Shown here: in pieces, positions 27,978-35,663 of the stretch
How the letters are laid out: every line of letters begins with the position of its first letter
How positions within the stretch are numbered: position 1 is the stretch's first letter
Origin: an uncultured Bacteroidales bacterium
GTDB lineage: Bacteria; Bacteroidota; Bacteroidia; Bacteroidales; P3
Length of the DNA: 64,000 bases
Direction of reading: 5' to 3'
Assembly: GCA_900314725.1 (NCBI GenBank)
Contig: OMWJ01000003.1
Location: forward strand, 62,001 to 126,000
Notes under the pieces: generated by a model
What the model saw: only the letters and a program-made list of their open reading frames with translations
Told to the model about the DNA's origin: nothing
The model's database searches: none
Program-made: the position numbers and the translations under genes

Positions 27978-29510
27978 TTATCTTGACATCACGTAATAAG
28001 AACCACCCATTTTATTAACCATTCCTTGCATTAAGTCAGTTGCTTCTTTGAAAGTCCTTCTTGAACCGTAGCTAACGTAATAGATAGGACTTCCATTCTT
28101 TATCTTGGAGATTACATATCCATCATAACCCAAAGAACGTGCTTTTCTTGCTCCGGCTTCTGCTTTTTGTTTGCTGTCAAATGTTCCTCCTACTACATCA
28201 AAACCTAATTTTGAGTGTCCTTGAACTAAAACAGGAGAATTATCAACAACAGGGGCTTCTGGTTCTTTTACTTTTGGTTCTTGAGCTTTAGGCTTTGGAG
28301 TAGGTTTTGTTGTTTTTACAGCTTGATTTCTATTAGTTGGAGCAGCATTTAAACCTTCGTGGTTAAGAACTTCTTCTTTTAAAACTTCTGTAGGAGAAAC
28401 TTCTATTGGTTCATTTTCCTCTTGTGTTGGAGTTGCAACAGGTTGAGCAGCAGGTTGAGCTTTTGTTACTTCTCTAATAGGAATATAATATGAAAGTTTA
28501 TCAGTTACAGGTTTTAAGAAACCAACATTCTTTAGCCAACCCATATAATGAGCTCCTACAAAGCCAGCACATAGCAATAATAATGCTAAAACAATCCAGA
28601 AGATTATAAACCATATTTTTCTTTTCTTCTTTCCGTCTTTGTGTTTTTTACTCTTTTTATTTCCTTTTTCAGAAGAATGATCATATTTATTAAGAATTGC
28701 CATAGCCTCTTTTTGTAAATCATCAATAGATTCTTCTTTTATATCCTTTACATTATCAGGTTGTTGAGGCTCTTCTTTTTCTTCTATTTTGTTCTCTTTT
28801 TCTGCAGAAACAGGTTCTTTTTCTTCATCATTTAACGCAATATCCATGGATAATGGTTCTACTTTTTCACCAGCATTTACAAGAGTTGGAGAATCAACTT
28901 CTATCTCTTCGTGTTGAGATATTCTGTCTTGAGTCTCTTGTTGAGTTTCTTGTATTCTGTTTTCCTCACTTATTGCTTCTGATTCCACTATTGTTTGTGC
29001 AATATCCTCCTGTTGAGTTTGCTCTATCTTTTCAATAGTTTCAGTAGTTGGAACTGTTTTAGTGTGGATTAAATCTATTTTTTCGTTTTCAGTCTTGTAT
29101 GTTTTTACGTTTTTAAGTTCTCCAAGCGCAAAGACATCGTCCATAAGATTTAGATTGTCTTCAGGACTGAAGGTATATTCTCCGACATAACCTTGCTTTA
29201 ATGTTCCGAGTTTGTCTAATTTTACAGTCTCGCCTTTGTTTAGTTTGTTTGTTAGAGAGTCTGAATATTGCTTTATCCATGTTTCGGAAGTCTCCAAAGA
29301 AATAAACTCTCTCTTAGCCATAAAAGAGATGAATTCCTTATTACCTTCCAGTCGTTTCTCAAAAATAACTTTACGAGAAGGGGGAATGATTGTTCCTGCT
29401 GACTCATTGATTTGAGCAGATGATGTCTTAACACTAAAAGTTCCCAATCCTGGGATTTCAGCATTGGTATAGTGTTTCAAGTATTCGTATAAATTTTCTA
29501 CAACGTTCAT
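27978..29510 (-). CDS. HU-like (CCDC81-type) and SPOR-domain membrane protein
   Basis: 510 residues. Residues 1-60 and about 65-125 are two HU/CCDC81-like modules (NAEIPGLGTFSV, PPSRKVIFEKRL, DKLGTLKQG). A long acidic, low-complexity linker rich in Glu/Gln follows, then a basic stretch (KKSKKHKDGKKKRK), one transmembrane helix at about 300-325 (IWFIIFWIVLALLLLCAGF), a Pro/Thr/Ala-rich periplasmic linker and a SPOR domain at about 430-510 (FDVVGGTFDSKQKAEAGA, YYVSYGSRRTFKEA). SPOR domains bind denuded peptidoglycan at division sites; a cytoplasmic HU-like end suggests a link between chromosome and septum, by inference. 4-base overlap with kdsB. Confidence 0.85.
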   Translation of the reverse strand: MNVVENLYEYLKHYTNAEIPGLGTFSVKTSSAQINESAGTIIPPSRKVIFEKRLEGNKEFISFMAKREFISLETSETWIKQYSDSLTNKLNKGETVKLDKLGTLKQGYVGEYTFSPEDNLNLMDDVFALGELKNVKTYKTENEKIDLIHTKTVPTTETIEKIEQTQQEDIAQTIVESEAISEENRIQETQQETQDRISQHEEIEVDSPTLVNAGEKVEPLSMDIALNDEEKEPVSAEKENKIEEKEEPQQPDNVKDIKEESIDDLQKEAMAILNKYDHSSEKGNKKSKKHKDGKKKRKIWFIIFWIVLALLLLCAGFVGAHYMGWLKNVGFLKPVTDKLSYYIPIREVTKAQPAAQPVATPTQEENEPIEVSPTEVLKEEVLNHEGLNAAPTNRNQAVKTTKPTPKPKAQEPKVKEPEAPVVDNSPVLVQGHSKLGFDVVGGTFDSKQKAEAGARKARSLGYDGYVISKIKNGSPIYYVSYGSRRTFKEATDLMQGMVNKMGGSYYVMSR

Positions 29511-30271
29511 ATTATATTGTTCTTATTGATTATTCTTATTACGTTTTCTAAATCTTGAGGCGTATCAACCCCAATGGTATCTATATTTGTTTTGTTTGCT
29601 ATTATATTGTACCCATTTTCTAACCAACGCAACTGTTCAAGTTTCTCAATCCTTTCTAATAAACTTTCAGGTAGGGAGCATATTTCTTTTAAGACATCAG
29701 TTTTATATCCATATATTCCTATATGCTTAAAGTATATTCCTTTATTAATATTGTTTTCTTTTTTGTTTTCTCTGTCAAAAGGAATAGGAGAACGAGAAAA
29801 GTATAAGGCTTTGTTGTTCTTACCGCAAACAACCTTGACAACATTGCTATCTTCTACATCTTTATAATCCTCAATCTCCTTGCAAAGAGTTACTATATCA
29901 ACCCTTTTATCAGAAAAACCATCTAAGACTTTTTGAATCTGTTCTTTTTTAATTAGGGGTTCATCACCTTGAATATTTACAGCAATATCAAAGTATTCAC
30001 CTTGTTGTTCCAATATATCTATAACGGCTTTACACCTTTCAGTTCCGCATGATAAAGAAGAAGATGTCATTATTGCTTTGCCATCATGTTTTTTCACTTC
30101 TTTAAGTATTCGGTCATCATCGGTTGCCACCAAGACCTCATTGAAAAGGTTAGAGTTTTTTACGCTATTATAAACCCACATAATCATCGGCTTGTTGTTT
30201 ATTAAAGCCAATGGTTTTCCTTCGAAACGTGAAGATTGATAGCGTGCTGGTATGATAGCAATTGTTTTCAT
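29507..30271 (-). CDS. kdsB: 3-deoxy-manno-octulosonate cytidylyltransferase
   Basis: 254 residues. Starts MKTIAIIPARYQSSRFEGKP, the conserved CTP-binding N-terminus with Arg in the SSRFxGKP loop. NIQGDEPLI (about 98-106), CGTERC, and YFSRSPIPFDR also match KdsB. It makes CMP-Kdo for lipid A/LPS core synthesis in the cytoplasm. Its stop overlaps the start of the HU/SPOR gene by 4 bases, and the kinase gene ends 9 bp upstream. Confidence 0.95.
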   Translation of the reverse strand: MKTIAIIPARYQSSRFEGKPLALINNKPMIMWVYNSVKNSNLFNEVLVATDDDRILKEVKKHDGKAIMTSSSLSCGTERCKAVIDILEQQGEYFDIAVNIQGDEPLIKKEQIQKVLDGFSDKRVDIVTLCKEIEDYKDVEDSNVVKVVCGKNNKALYFSRSPIPFDRENKKENNINKGIYFKHIGIYGYKTDVLKEICSLPESLLERIEKLEQLRWLENGYNIIANKTNIDTIGVDTPQDLENVIRIINKNNII

Positions 30272-30280
30272 TTTGTAAAG

Positions 30281-30892
30281 TTAAAACAAACCGTTAATTT
30301 CTGCATTAATTTTTTCTATTACTACACCTAAGTCTTTTGGATTATCTATTATATTTAGTGTATCTACATCTATTACAAGTTTCTTTCCTTCGTATGATTC
30401 AATCCATTCTTCATACCTTTTATTCAAAGAAGTAATATAATCCAAACGAATAGAAGATTCATAAGCTCTGCCACGTTTTGTTATAAGATTAATAAGTGTA
30501 GGAACAGAGGCTTTAAGATATATAAGAAGGTCAGGTTTTGGTGTGAGTGAAATCATTAGATTGAAAAGAGAGAGATAAGTGCCATAGTCTTTATCAGAAA
30601 GAAGTCCCATGCTGTAAAGATTAGGAGCAAAAATATATGCATCTTCGTAAAGTGTGCGGTCTTGAATTATATTTTTATTATTCTTGTAGCAATTGATTAC
30701 ATTTGCAAAACGTTTATGAAGAAAATATATCTGTAAGTTGAAAGCCCATCTTCGCATATCTGCATAGAAATCCGAGATATAAGGATTATCATCCAATTCT
30801 TCGTATAATGGTGTCCAAGCAAAGTGTTTCGCTAACATGGTGGTTAGTGTTGTTTTTCCGCTTCCAATATTTCCTGCTATAGCAACGTACAT
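30281..30892 (-). CDS. Deoxynucleoside kinase
   Basis: 203 residues, typical of the dCK/dGK family. P-loop GNIGSGKTT at 7-15, YEELDDNPYISDFYAD with the substrate Glu, the DRT motif in QDRTLYEDAYIF, and a lid-like arginine region (RGRAYESSIRLDYI). It phosphorylates salvaged deoxynucleosides, probably dAdo/dGuo. First gene of its operon with a -7 box at 30924-30931. The exact base preference is not readable. Confidence 0.9.
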   Translation of the reverse strand: MYVAIAGNIGSGKTTLTTMLAKHFAWTPLYEELDDNPYISDFYADMRRWAFNLQIYFLHKRFANVINCYKNNKNIIQDRTLYEDAYIFAPNLYSMGLLSDKDYGTYLSLFNLMISLTPKPDLLIYLKASVPTLINLITKRGRAYESSIRLDYITSLNKRYEEWIESYEGKKLVIDVDTLNIIDNPKDLGVVIEKINAEINGLF

Positions 30893-30923
30893 TCTTTATA
30901 TAAATTATCTCTTATTTGAACGG

Positions 30924-30931
30924 CAAAGTTA
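30924..30931 (-). promoter_or_regulatory. -7 box for the kinase-kdsB-HU/SPOR-M16 operon
   Basis: TAACTTTG on the minus strand (TAnnTTTG), about 31 bases before the ATG at 30892. Confidence 0.55.
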
Positions 30932-30993
30932 CAAAAATATTTAAAAATTGAAAAGAAATATAGATGTTTTAAACTTAATTACTTTTTTTTTCT

Positions 30994-31001
30994 TACTTTT
31001 G
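30994..31001 (+). promoter_or_regulatory. -7 box for the 31025 gene pair
   Basis: TACTTTTG (TAnnTTTG), 23 bases before the ATG at 31025. It is divergent to the kinase promoter. Confidence 0.6.
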
Positions 31002-31024
31002 CTGTCAAAATAAAAGTAAGAAAA

Positions 31025-31603
31025 ATGAAAATAATACTGATTATAGCTTTGATACTTATTATCGTTTCCATTGTGCAACGAATAAGAATCAAAAGAAAAA
31101 TAAAGAATGGAGAATTAGAAATAATTGAAGTGAGAAAACTACAGAAGCAGAAAATCTTGTGGACTTGGTTGCTTATCTTGGGATTATTTCCTTTCGTAGT
31201 AGTTGCAATTGTTATGATAGCTCTTGCCTATGCTTTTTCTCGCAACAACGAAAAGCCAGCAGACGATATTGCTGGAATGGATTATAGTTTGGTGTTTTCT
31301 AATAACGATTCAATTAATGTTTCTGTGGAAATAAATGATGAGCAGAAGGAAGAAGGATTAGTTTGCTTTTATATAACTGATAATGAAGAAACGAGTGAAG
31401 AATTTGTCATACATTCTCTTAGAACTTGTTATCTCGTAAAGGGTGATACCTTGCGTTTGTACTATGATGATACTGCTGCAGATGTTCTTCCTAATAAAAT
31501 AGGAAATATTTTCATAGATGCAAACAAACTTAGTATGACCCAGTTTGATAGTGTGCGTAATGTTGATACGAACCTAAGAATAATTACGAAAATACCAAAA
31601 TGA
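31025..31603 (+). CDS. Two-helix membrane protein of unknown function
   Basis: 192 residues. Helix at 2-18 (IILIIALILIIVSIVQ), a short basic cytoplasmic stretch (IRIKRKIKNGELEIIEVRK), a second helix at about 43-68 (WTWLLILGLFPFVVVAIVMI), then a soluble acidic domain of about 110 residues (YSLVFSNNDSINVSVEIND, FVIHSLRTCYLVKGD, RIITKIPK). I do not recognise a family. Overlaps the following outer-membrane protein gene by 4 bases (ATGA), so the two products are probably made together. Confidence 0.65.
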   Translation: MKIILIIALILIIVSIVQRIRIKRKIKNGELEIIEVRKLQKQKILWTWLLILGLFPFVVVAIVMIALAYAFSRNNEKPADDIAGMDYSLVFSNNDSINVSVEINDEQKEEGLVCFYITDNEETSEEFVIHSLRTCYLVKGDTLRLYYDDTAADVLPNKIGNIFIDANKLSMTQFDSVRNVDTNLRIITKIPK

Positions 31604-32748
31604 TGAAGAAGTTTCTTGCCATATTCACATTGGTTTTGTGTTTTAGTCAGTCCTTTGCTCAAGATTCTATAAAAAAAGATAATCTTTCTTTTGGATTTGA
31701 TGTACAAGGCTTATTTAACAATCATGAGTTTAAACGACATATTGCGTATGGCTACACTCTTGGAGGAATACGAATTTTGCCTTCTCTTTCTTATAAGGTA
31801 AATGATGATATAAAGTTCTCTTTAGGTGTAAATGCTTTGCGTTATTGGGGAGCAAATGAATATCCTCTATATAACTATGTTTCAGTACCGGAATATGATG
31901 AAAAAAATCAACAAAAACTTATACATATTTTGCCTTTTCTTCGCTTTACTTGGCAGATAAACGAAAAAACTTCTTTGCTTATAGGAAATTTAGATAATCA
32001 GGGAGGTCATGGGTTAGATATCGCTCTTTGGAATCCTGAATTAGACTTTTCTATGGATAATGAAGAGGGCTTACAACTTAGATACTTTTCTAAATATTGG
32101 CAGAATGAAGTTTGGGTTAATTGGCAGAACTTTAATTTTATTAATGATGTGGATAGGGAAAGTTTTCTTTTGGGATTGAGCGGAACCGTTAATACGGATT
32201 ATACAATGAAACATTCTTTGTTCTTTGATTATTCATTTATGTGGCAACATCATGGAGGAGAGTTGGACACACTTGCGAATTTAGACTTAGACCATTGGAT
32301 TAATGGCAATCTGGGATTAAATTATATGATACTTCTTCCTTATTCTAAACTCTATGGCTTAATATTCTCGGTTGATTGGCTTTATTGCAAGGCTTTGAAG
32401 AACGATACTTGGTTTTTTAAAGCAGGGAATGGTGTTTTTACGAAACTTACGGCTTTCGGGAAAAACTATACGGCAAGATTAGGCTTTTATTACTCTAAGG
32501 ATATGATAAGTTTCTATGGATCACCATTCTTTTCTAATATAGCACAAAGAACCCCTGGAGAATACTATCCAGAAAACAAAATGCTCTATGCACGATTTGA
32601 CTATTCTTTATACAAGAAACAGAATTCAACTATAGTATTCTTTACAGAACTATATCATAAGTTAGATACAAAAACAAATCTTGTAGCAGAAGACCAACAA
32701 CTCAGTTTCTCTTTAGGTCTTAAAGCAGAATTAAAGATTAATAAATAA
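31600..32748 (+). CDS. Predicted outer-membrane beta-barrel protein
   Basis: 382 residues. Signal peptide MMKKFLAIFTLVLCFSQSFAQ (cleavage about 21). The mature chain alternates short polar turns with amphipathic, aromatic-ended strands (YGYTLGGIRILPSLSYKV, FLRFTWQINEKTSLLIGNL, TARLGFYYSKDMISFY) and ends LSFSLGLKAELKINK, as expected for a barrel of about 14-16 strands. No family recognised and no TonB plug, so a porin-like or structural protein is most likely. Coupled to the inner-membrane gene upstream. Confidence 0.68.
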   Translation: MMKKFLAIFTLVLCFSQSFAQDSIKKDNLSFGFDVQGLFNNHEFKRHIAYGYTLGGIRILPSLSYKVNDDIKFSLGVNALRYWGANEYPLYNYVSVPEYDEKNQQKLIHILPFLRFTWQINEKTSLLIGNLDNQGGHGLDIALWNPELDFSMDNEEGLQLRYFSKYWQNEVWVNWQNFNFINDVDRESFLLGLSGTVNTDYTMKHSLFFDYSFMWQHHGGELDTLANLDLDHWINGNLGLNYMILLPYSKLYGLIFSVDWLYCKALKNDTWFFKAGNGVFTKLTAFGKNYTARLGFYYSKDMISFYGSPFFSNIAQRTPGEYYPENKMLYARFDYSLYKKQNSTIVFFTELYHKLDTKTNLVAEDQQLSFSLGLKAELKINK

Positions 32749-32789
32749 AAAATTTAGTTGCTAAATACTGATAGTATTATTTTTTGTAT

Positions 32790-32797
32790 TAATTTTG
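32790..32797 (+). promoter_or_regulatory. -7 box for the metK transcript
   Basis: TAATTTTG (TAnnTTTG). It places the start of transcription just before the SAM-II aptamer and gives a leader of about 145 bases. Confidence 0.6.
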
Positions 32798-32807
32798 CAA
32801 CGAAATT

Positions 32808-32862
32808 ATGTGGATAGATTTGGATTGATTGCAACCACAATAAAAGAATGCTAAAACAACAT
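32808..32862 (+). ncRNA. SAM-II (SAM-alpha type) riboswitch aptamer
   Basis: Conserved SAM-II elements appear in order: P1 5' strand GTGG (32810-32813), GATTTG (32817-32822), TTGCAA (32829-32834), P1 3' strand CCAC (32835-32838), the A-rich linker TAAAAGAA (32841-32848) and GCTAAAA (32850-32856). Pseudoknot pairing is possible between TTG (32825-32827) and CAA (32857-32859), and TTGC with GCTA. This matches the alphaproteobacterial/Bacteroidota SAM-II class that senses S-adenosylmethionine. The gene downstream is SAM synthetase, the ideal target. The aptamer ends about 85 bases before the start codon, farther than usual for this class. Confidence 0.85.
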
Positions 32863-32881
32863 AACTTTTATTCGTTATTCA

Positions 32882-32899
32882 ATTCTTTTATGTTTCCAC
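32882..32899 (+). promoter_or_regulatory. Candidate expression platform: strand competing with the SAM-II aptamer
   Basis: ATTCTTTTAT (32882-32891) is a perfect 10-bp complement of ATAAAAGAAT (32840-32849) inside the aptamer, and TCCAC (32895-32899) complements GTGGA (32810-32814) of P1. Both helices can form together and would abolish P1 and the pseudoknot. A short GTTTTT run follows at 32900. Confidence 0.6.
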
Positions 32900-32947
32900 G
32901 TTTTTAATAATTAATTAATTAACAACATTTTAAAAACTTTTTAGGAA

Positions 32948-34192
32948 ATGTCAAGATTTATAACTTCAGAATCAGTATCAGAGGGACACCCTGATAAGAT
33001 TGCGGATCAAATTTCAGATGCTTTATTAGATGAGTTTCTAAGGCGAGATAGTAATTCCAAAGTTGCTTGTGAAACACTTGTAACAACAGGTTTGGTTTTT
33101 CTTGCAGGTGAAGTGAAGAGCCACGCTTATGTTGATGTTCAACAGGTGGCAAGAGATGTAATAAGAGATATTGGCTATACAAAGGAAGAATATCAATTTG
33201 CAAGTAATTCTTGTGGAGTTATCTCTACCATTCACGAACAAAGCCCAGATATTAACCAAGGAGTAGAAAGAAAAGACCCTCTTATGCAAGGAGCAGGAGA
33301 TCAAGGAATGATGTTTGGTTATGCTTGTAAGGATACAGAAGATTATATGCCTTTACCTGTGGTTTTAGCACATCAGTTTGTTCATGAGTTAGCTCAGATT
33401 AGAAAGACAACAAATCTGATGTCTTATCTTCGTCCTGATTCCAAATCACAGGTAACGATAGAATACGATGACAACAACAATCCAAAGAGGATAGATACGA
33501 TTGTCCTTTCTACTCAACATGATGAAGATGTTTCTATAGATAAGATAAAAGAAGATATACAAAATATTCTTATACCTCGTATTATAGAAAAACAAAAATA
33601 TCAAACCACTAAAGATTTGTTTAAGGGAGATTATAAACTTTATGTTAATCCAACAGGGAAGTTTGTTATAGGAGGTCCTCATGGAGATACAGGACTAACA
33701 GGTAGAAAGATTATTGTGGATACATACGGTGGAAGAGGTTCTCATGGTGGTGGTGCTTTTTCAGGTAAAGATTCAAGTAAAGTAGATAGAAGTGCAGCAT
33801 ACGCAATGCGGCATGTGGCGAAGAATATGGTTGCAGCAGGATTATGTGATGAAGTATTAGTGCAGGTGGCATACGCTATAGGAGTTGCAGAACCTGTAGG
33901 ATTGTTTGTAGATACTTTTAATACAAAGAAAGTAAATCTTACAGATGGAGAGATAGCAGAAAAGATACTTCAAATTTTTGACCTTAGACCATACTCAATA
34001 ATAAAGCGATTCGGTCTTAAGAACCCTATTTTTCTCCCAACCGCTTCATACGGTCATTTCGGAAGAACGCCATATGAAAAAGAAGTTGTGGTTTATGACA
34101 AGGATGGCAACGAAGAGAAGAAGACAGTTTGTTTCTATCCATGGGAACGTTTGGATTATACAGAAAAAATAAAGCAGGTCTTTGGGTTGTAG
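32948..34192 (+). CDS. metK: S-adenosylmethionine synthetase
   Basis: 414 residues. Motifs: [20 protein letters not shown] near the start (ATP/Met binding His), [12 protein letters not shown] at about 117-128, [20 protein letters not shown] and [20 protein letters not shown] (P-loop-like), then [13 protein letters not shown]. Makes SAM from methionine and ATP. Preceded by a SAM-II riboswitch, giving a plausible feedback loop, and by a purine-rich site (TTAGGAA) directly before the ATG. Ends at a strong bidirectional terminator facing dapD. Confidence 0.97.
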   Translation: MSRFITSESVSEGHPDKIADQISDALLDEFLRRDSNSKVACETLVTTGLVFLAGEVKSHAYVDVQQVARDVIRDIGYTKEEYQFASNSCGVISTIHEQSPDINQGVERKDPLMQGAGDQGMMFGYACKDTEDYMPLPVVLAHQFVHELAQIRKTTNLMSYLRPDSKSQVTIEYDDNNNPKRIDTIVLSTQHDEDVSIDKIKEDIQNILIPRIIEKQKYQTTKDLFKGDYKLYVNPTGKFVIGGPHGDTGLTGRKIIVDTYGGRGSHGGGAFSGKDSSKVDRSAAYAMRHVAKNMVAAGLCDEVLVQVAYAIGVAEPVGLFVDTFNTKKVNLTDGEIAEKILQIFDLRPYSIIKRFGLKNPIFLPTASYGHFGRTPYEKEVVVYDKDGNEEKKTVCFYPWERLDYTEKIKQVFGL

Positions 34193-34226
34193 AAAAGTTC
34201 CTGTTGGGAAAATTTTAGGAGTATGT

Positions 34227-34269
34227 AAAAACGATGATAACATATGCGGATAATGTTGTCATCGTTTTT
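34227..34269. terminator. Bidirectional terminator between metK and dapD
   Basis: A 17-bp stem (34227-34243 with 34253-34269; AAAAACGATGATAACAT against ATGTTGTCATCGTTTTT, one G-T pair), 9-base loop, with A-run left and T-run right. Confidence 0.92.
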
Positions 34270-34294
34270 AGTAAAGCAAATATCTAATCTTGCG

Positions 34295-35095
34295 TTAAAA
34301 CATTCTTAAAGCATCATTAAGTGATGTTTTTTTATCTGTACTCTCTTTTCTCTGACCGATTATTAAGGCGCAATTGACATTGTAATCTCCAGCTGGGAAA
34401 TGTTTAGTGATGCTACCTGGTACAACGACAGAGTTCTTTGGGACATAGCCTTTGTATTCTTTTCTTTCTTCAGTGCATACATCTATTATCTTTGTTGAAG
34501 CCGTGATTACTGTATTAGCACCTAAAACCGCTCCTTCACATATTCTTGCTCCTTCTACAATTATACATCTTGAACCAATGAAGCAATTGTCTTCTACTAT
34601 TACAGGTTTTGCGCCTATTGGTTCTAAAACTCCTCCTATTCCAACACCTCCTGCAAGATGTACATTCTTTCCTATTTGAGCGCAAGAACCTACAGTAGCC
34701 CAAGTATCTACCATTGTTCCACTGTCAATATATGCACCAATATTAACGTAAGAAGGCATTAATATACTGCCAGGTGCAACGTATGAACCAAATCTTGCAA
34801 CAGCCATAGGAACAGCTCTTACTCCCCATTCTAAATAGTCTTTTTTTGTTTGAATTTTGTCTGCAAATTCAAAATCTCCAGCAACCATTTTTCTTGTAGG
34901 ATTTATAGGAAAATAAAGAATGATGGCTTTTTTCACCCATTCGTTGATAATCCATTCATCGTCGTGTTTTTCTGCTACCCTTATCTCTCCTCTGTTCAAT
35001 AATGCCATAGTGTCGTTTATAGCATTTATAGTTTGTCTTTCCTTTAATAGTTCCCGGTTTTCCCAAGCCGATAAAATTATTTCCTTATCCATCAT
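34295..35095 (-). CDS. dapD: Tetrahydrodipicolinate N-succinyltransferase
   Basis: 266 residues. N-terminal helical domain followed by a left-handed beta-helix of hexapeptide repeats (VNIGAYIDSGTMVDTWATVG, GVGIGGVLEPIG, IVEDNCFIGSRCIIVEGARI), with the DapD-specific RVVPMAVARFG-like segment (GVRAVPMAVARFG). Catalyses succinylation in the lysine/meso-diaminopimelate pathway. Two consecutive ATGs (35095 and 35092) make the exact start uncertain by one residue. Transcribed alone, divergent from rsfS. Confidence 0.94.
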   Translation of the reverse strand: MMDKEIILSAWENRELLKERQTINAINDTMALLNRGEIRVAEKHDDEWIINEWVKKAIILYFPINPTRKMVAGDFEFADKIQTKKDYLEWGVRAVPMAVARFGSYVAPGSILMPSYVNIGAYIDSGTMVDTWATVGSCAQIGKNVHLAGGVGIGGVLEPIGAKPVIVEDNCFIGSRCIIVEGARICEGAVLGANTVITASTKIIDVCTEERKEYKGYVPKNSVVVPGSITKHFPAGDYNVNCALIIGQRKESTDKKTSLNDALRMF

Positions 35096-35248
35096 ATTGC
35101 AATGTTTTTTTGATTCAATATAAGGTAATAACGACTAAATAAGAATAATTATTGTGTTATAAATGTTTTGAGAGAGGGAATACTAAAACTAAAAAAGTTA
35201 AGAACCTTAAATAACTTTGCTAACTTTTCTTATTTAGAATTATTTTTG

Positions 35249-35256
35249 TATATTTG
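35249..35256 (+). promoter_or_regulatory. -7 box for the rsfS-ftsH operon
   Basis: TATATTTG (TAnnTTTG), 27 bases before the ATG at 35284. Confidence 0.55.
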
Positions 35257-35283
35257 CAAATTAATTTACACTAATTTGTATAT

Positions 35284-35655
35284 ATGACAAAAGATAGAAA
35301 ATCGGCAGAAAATTTAGCAAATATTGCAATAGATGCAATACAAGAAAAGATTGGTAAAGATGTTGTATTGATAGATTTTGATGGAGTAAAAGGTTCTCTT
35401 TTTGATTATTATGTTATCTGTACGGCCAACTCACCTTCTCATGCAGATGCCTTAGCAGAAAAAATAGAAGAAGATATATTTAAAAAACTTCACATTCATC
35501 CATATAAAAGAGAAGGCTTGCAAAATTGTCAATGGATTCTTTTAGATTATTTTGATGTGATAATCCATATATTCCTACAAGAAACAAGAGAGTTTTACAA
35601 TATAGAGAGTATGTGGAATGATGTTAAGCAAATTCATTTTGAGGATAAGGAGTAG
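35284..35655 (+). CDS. rsfS: Ribosomal silencing factor RsfS
   Basis: 123 residues, standard for RsfS/Iojap. Core motifs: DVVLIDFDGVKGSLFDYYVI, TANSPSHADALAEKIEEDI, YKREGLQNCQWILLDYFDVI and HIFLQETREFYNIESMW. It binds ribosomal protein L14 and blocks subunit joining when nutrients are short. The rsfS-ftsH-LUD order is a recurring Bacteroidota arrangement. ftsH starts 8 bp downstream. Confidence 0.94.
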   Translation: MTKDRKSAENLANIAIDAIQEKIGKDVVLIDFDGVKGSLFDYYVICTANSPSHADALAEKIEEDIFKKLHIHPYKREGLQNCQWILLDYFDVIIHIFLQETREFYNIESMWNDVKQIHFEDKE

Positions 35656-35663
35656 TAGAAATT

